Assembly: GCA_017461055.1 (NCBI GenBank)
Contig: JAFTZI010000015.1
Location: forward strand, 1-32,819
Direction: 5' to 3'
Origin: Clostridia bacterium
Lineage (GTDB): Bacteria; Bacillota; Clostridia; Oscillospirales; CAG-272
DNA: 32,819 bases
A program made the translations under genes and the position numbers. The notes under the pieces were generated by a model, which was not told where the DNA came from, ran no database searches, and was given only the letters and a program-made list of their open reading frames with translations. The stretch's first letter is position 1, and each line of letters starts with the position of its first letter. Below are positions 30,582 through 32,819 of this stretch, piece by piece.

Positions 30582-31190
30582 TTATTTGGAAATAAACATT
30601 TGTGTCCAATATTTACCCTTTTCTACGTAGCCGACTCCTATATGGGTAAAGGATTTATTTAAAATATTTGCTCGGTGTCCGCTTGAATTCATCCAAGCAT
30701 CAACTACAGCCTTTGGTGTTGCTTGCCCCTTTGCTATATTTTCGCCTGCGCTTCTGTATGAAATGCCGAAGCTTTTCATCATTTCAAAGGGCGAGCCATA
30801 GGTTGGACTCGTGTGTGAAAAATAATTATTATCACTCATATCCTGCGACTTATATCGAGCAACTCTTGATAATTGCCAATCGTATGTTAAGTCTTTAAGT
30901 CCCTGCTTTGCTCTTTCTACGTTTACCAAGCGAATAACCTCGCCCTCATATGTATCGGCTGTTTGATTTTTAGAAGGAAGATTAATTACCTGACCCGGAT
31001 ATATCAAATCATAATTTTTGATTTGTGGGTTTGCTTCCTTAATTTCACTTAAGCCTATTTGATTCTTAACTGCAATTTTCCATAGGCTGTCTCCCTTTAC
31101 TACTGTGTAGGTTGATTGCGCAAATATGCTTACTAAAAGTGCAAAAGATAAAGCAATCATACTAAGCGCTGTAAAAATCAGCTTTTTCAT
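30582..31190 (-). CDS. Secreted LysM-CAP domain protein
   Basis: This 202-residue exported protein has a signal peptide (residues 1-25, ending SIFAQ). One LysM peptidoglycan-binding domain follows (about 28-72: YTVVKGDSLWKIA, then YDLIYPGQVINLP). A CAP/SCP domain (about 83-202) shows YFSHTSPTYGSPFEMM, GENIAKGQ, SSGHRANILN and IGVGYVEKGKYWTQMF; its His and Glu residues match the CAP cavity. This is the layout of the YkwD/SafA-associated spore and cell-wall proteins of Firmicutes. ATG 31190 follows AAAGGAGG. The molecular role of bacterial CAP proteins is poorly known. Confidence 0.93.
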   Translation of the reverse strand: MKKLIFTALSMIALSFALLVSIFAQSTYTVVKGDSLWKIAVKNQIGLSEIKEANPQIKNYDLIYPGQVINLPSKNQTADTYEGEVIRLVNVERAKQGLKDLTYDWQLSRVARYKSQDMSDNNYFSHTSPTYGSPFEMMKSFGISYRSAGENIAKGQATPKAVVDAWMNSSGHRANILNKSFTHIGVGYVEKGKYWTQMFISK

Positions 31191-31248
31191 TACACGTATT
31201 CCTCCTTTGTATTTTTTTGCATGCTGTCATTTTGCCAACAGCAATACA

Positions 31249-31278
31249 ATTGTAGCATAAATCGCTAACACAATTCAA
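31249..31278 (-). promoter_or_regulatory. Promoter of the LysM-CAP gene
   Basis: TTGAAT, 18 bases and TACAAT on the minus strand, about 58 bases upstream of the ATG. Confidence 0.55.
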
Positions 31279-31337
31279 ATGCAATTAACGGTAAATATGT
31301 AAAGCCCATTTCGTATTTACTTTTTATGGAAAATATA

Positions 31338-31367
31338 TTGCTTTTATATGGTTATTTGTGCTATGAT
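31338..31367 (+). promoter_or_regulatory. Promoter of the serine hydrolase gene
   Basis: TTGCTT, 18 bases and TATGAT, about 35 bases before the ATG. Confidence 0.5.
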
Positions 31368-31401
31368 ATACTTATAATTTGCAAATAAGGAAGTAATTAC
31401 T

Positions 31402-32550
31402 ATGTACAATTTTTCATCACTTGAAAAATATCTTGACACTATTTTGGTAAAAGAAAAGGTTCCCGGCTTTGACTGCAAGGTTTTGCATAAGGGCAAGGAG
31501 GTATTCAGATACCAGGGTGGCTACAAGGACAGAGAAAATAAAATTCCAATGAAGGGGGACGAGCTTTTTATGCTCTACTCCGCTTCAAAGCCTATTACCT
31601 GTGCTGCGGGCTTGCGTGCAATGGAGGAGGGCAAATTTTTAATGGGCCATCCGCTTTGGTGGTATTTGCCTGCCTTTAAGGATGTAAAGATAAAAAGGTA
31701 TGACGAGCAGGGAAATATGACACTTGAGCCTGCGAAGGACTTTATAAGAATACACGATATTTTTAATATGACAGCAGGCTTAAACTATGATTGCGGTTCT
31801 AAGGAAATTCGCGAGGCTGTAAAGAGCAACCCTTCGGCTCCCACACTTGAAATTGCAAACGCCATTGCCAAAATGGGGCTTGACTTTGAGCCCGGCACAA
31901 GATGGCAATACAGCCTGTGCCACGACATTGTGGCAGCGCTTGTTGAGGCATCAACGGGTGAAAAATTCCGTGACTATGTTAAGCGTGTGATTTTCAACCC
32001 TCTTGTAATGGAGGCATATTACCATATGACTCCTGAAATTGAGCCAAGAGTTGCAACCCAATATCAGTTTGACTATTCTTGTGGTGAAGCTAAGCTGGTT
32101 GAAAAGAAAAACGGTTACATATTCGGTGAGGAATATGACTCCGGTGGAGCAGGTGTTATTACTTCTGTTGATGATTATGCCAAGTTTGCGTATGCTATGA
32201 CTAACTACGGTGTAGGCGCAAACGGAGCAAGAATTTTATCTAAGGCAAGCGTTAATTTAATGCGCACTAACACCTTGCCGCTTGATAGCCAAATGTACAA
32301 GGATTTTTCATCTTGGATGTCCAACCACGAATATGGCTATGGCTTTGGTGTAAGAACTAAAATCGGCGTGGGACGTGGCGGTAATTTAACCTCTATCGGC
32401 GAATTTGGTTGGGACGGTGCTGCCGGCTTTCTTTGCTCTATTGACCCCGAAAAGCAGATTACTATTGTTTATGCTCAGCAGATGTTGAATCCCCAACACG
32501 ACTGCATTCACAACAAAATTAAAAACATAGTTAATACGATTATTGAATAA
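31402..32550 (+). CDS. Beta-lactamase-like serine hydrolase (class C / esterase EstB family)
   Basis: This 382-residue protein of the beta-lactamase/transpeptidase-like fold has the catalytic SxxK tetrad SASK at 60-63. YSLCHDI sits where class C enzymes have the YxN tyrosine, with Leu replacing Asn. GFLCSIDPEKQITIVYAQQ is a typical C-terminal strand. There is no signal peptide, so it is probably a cytoplasmic esterase, amidase or peptidase and not a resistance enzyme. ATG 31402 follows AAGGAAG. Its last ~18 codons are repeated beyond the stop in the 153-bp tandem repeat. Confidence 0.87.
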   Translation: MYNFSSLEKYLDTILVKEKVPGFDCKVLHKGKEVFRYQGGYKDRENKIPMKGDELFMLYSASKPITCAAGLRAMEEGKFLMGHPLWWYLPAFKDVKIKRYDEQGNMTLEPAKDFIRIHDIFNMTAGLNYDCGSKEIREAVKSNPSAPTLEIANAIAKMGLDFEPGTRWQYSLCHDIVAALVEASTGEKFRDYVKRVIFNPLVMEAYYHMTPEIEPRVATQYQFDYSCGEAKLVEKKNGYIFGEEYDSGGAGVITSVDDYAKFAYAMTNYGVGANGARILSKASVNLMRTNTLPLDSQMYKDFSSWMSNHEYGYGFGVRTKIGVGRGGNLTSIGEFGWDGAAGFLCSIDPEKQITIVYAQQMLNPQHDCIHNKIKNIVNTIIE

Positions 32551-32819
32551 CACTTCAATATTACTACCCTTCCACCGCTTATTTTATTTAGGCGGTGGTT
32601 TGTTGTTCTACGTTGCGGTCCCCCTCCCCTCACAAGTGGAGGCTTGGTACACGACTGCATTCACAACAAAATTAAAAATATGGTTAATACGATTATTGAA
32701 TAACACTTCAATATTACTACCCTTCCACCGCTTATTTTATTTAGGCGGTGGTTTGTTGTTCTACGTTGCGGTCCCCCTCCCCTCACAAGTGGAGGCTTGG
32801 TACACGACTGCATTCACAA
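32496..32819 (+). repeat. 153-bp tandem repeat covering the end of the hydrolase gene
   Basis: Copy 1 (32496-32648) starts inside the hydrolase coding region and includes its last ~18 codons, its stop, its terminator and a clostridial CCCCTCCCCTC segment. Copy 2 (32649-32801) differs at two positions (C to T and A to G, near 32680). Copy 3 begins at 32802 and is cut by the window edge. The period equals 51 codons, so the repeated tail stays in frame after the stop. It may be a real tandem duplication or an assembly effect at a contig end. Confidence 0.85.
32572..32602 (+). terminator. Terminator of the hydrolase gene
   Basis: CCACCGC and GCGGTGG around a 13-base loop, followed by TTTGTTGTT, 21 bases after the stop. 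An exact second copy stands at 32725-32751 in the tandem repeat. Confidence 0.75.

Noticed and set aside
31402..32550. Antibiotic-resistance beta-lactamase
   Set aside because: It has no signal peptide and YSL in place of the YxN motif, so a housekeeping esterase or peptidase is more likely.

Overview
The window is AT-rich DNA from a low-GC Gram-positive anaerobe, most likely an uncultured gut clostridium of the Oscillospiraceae/Ruminococcaceae type. Indications are a T-box-controlled thrS, a THF riboswitch on an ECF folate transporter, strong TTGACA-17-TATAAT promoters, AGGAGG ribosome sites, a rubredoxin-fused flavin reductase, type II pantothenate kinase, LCP and Wzm/Wzt envelope genes, and the short-hairpin intergenic repeats common in this group. 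No phage, integrase, IS transposase or CRISPR array was found. Most of the window is ordinary chromosome.

Layout. 1-1117 is non-coding apart from tRNA-Arg(CCG): an outward promoter at the left edge, two copies of a ~261-bp unit built of a tRNA-3'-end-like sequence, hairpins and a terminator-like stem, then a clostridial palindromic repeat and a possible gene remnant. 1118-4844 (minus) holds a methyltransferase-like protein overlapping pantothenate kinase, then a ThuA/Gfo-Idh-MocA sugar-catabolic pair. 4998-10252 holds housekeeping genes: ung, birA, a divergent LCP protein, an RluA-type pseudouridine synthase and mtaB. 10253-10661 is a gene-free element bounded by inverted repeats, containing a third hairpin array and a further folded segment. 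10662-12039 is an SPFH/NfeD membrane pair. 12118-16418 is a four-gene surface-polysaccharide operon (Wzm-like permease, Wzt-like ATPase, initiating sugar-phosphate transferase, GT4 glycosyltransferase). 16618-18572 is the THF-riboswitch/folT/folC folate unit.

18681-22403 (plus) is the most system-like region. A consensus promoter with a Fur/Zur-like palindrome at the transcript start drives a CxxCxC-loop ArsP_2-like permease, a LolD-like ATPase, a MacB/FtsX-like permease with a His-rich extracytoplasmic stretch, and a CPFC lipoprotein. I read this as a metal-responsive, envelope-located metal-handling operon.

22495-24210 (minus) is an FAD oxidoreductase behind a small membrane protein. 24273-27122 (plus) is T-box/thrS followed by flavin reductase-rubredoxin. 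27201-32550 holds a ClC antiporter, a small lipoprotein, a DUF1292 protein with a TIM-barrel isomerase, a LysM-CAP secreted protein and a serine beta-lactamase-like hydrolase. The window ends in a 153-bp tandem repeat that duplicates the 3' end of that last gene.
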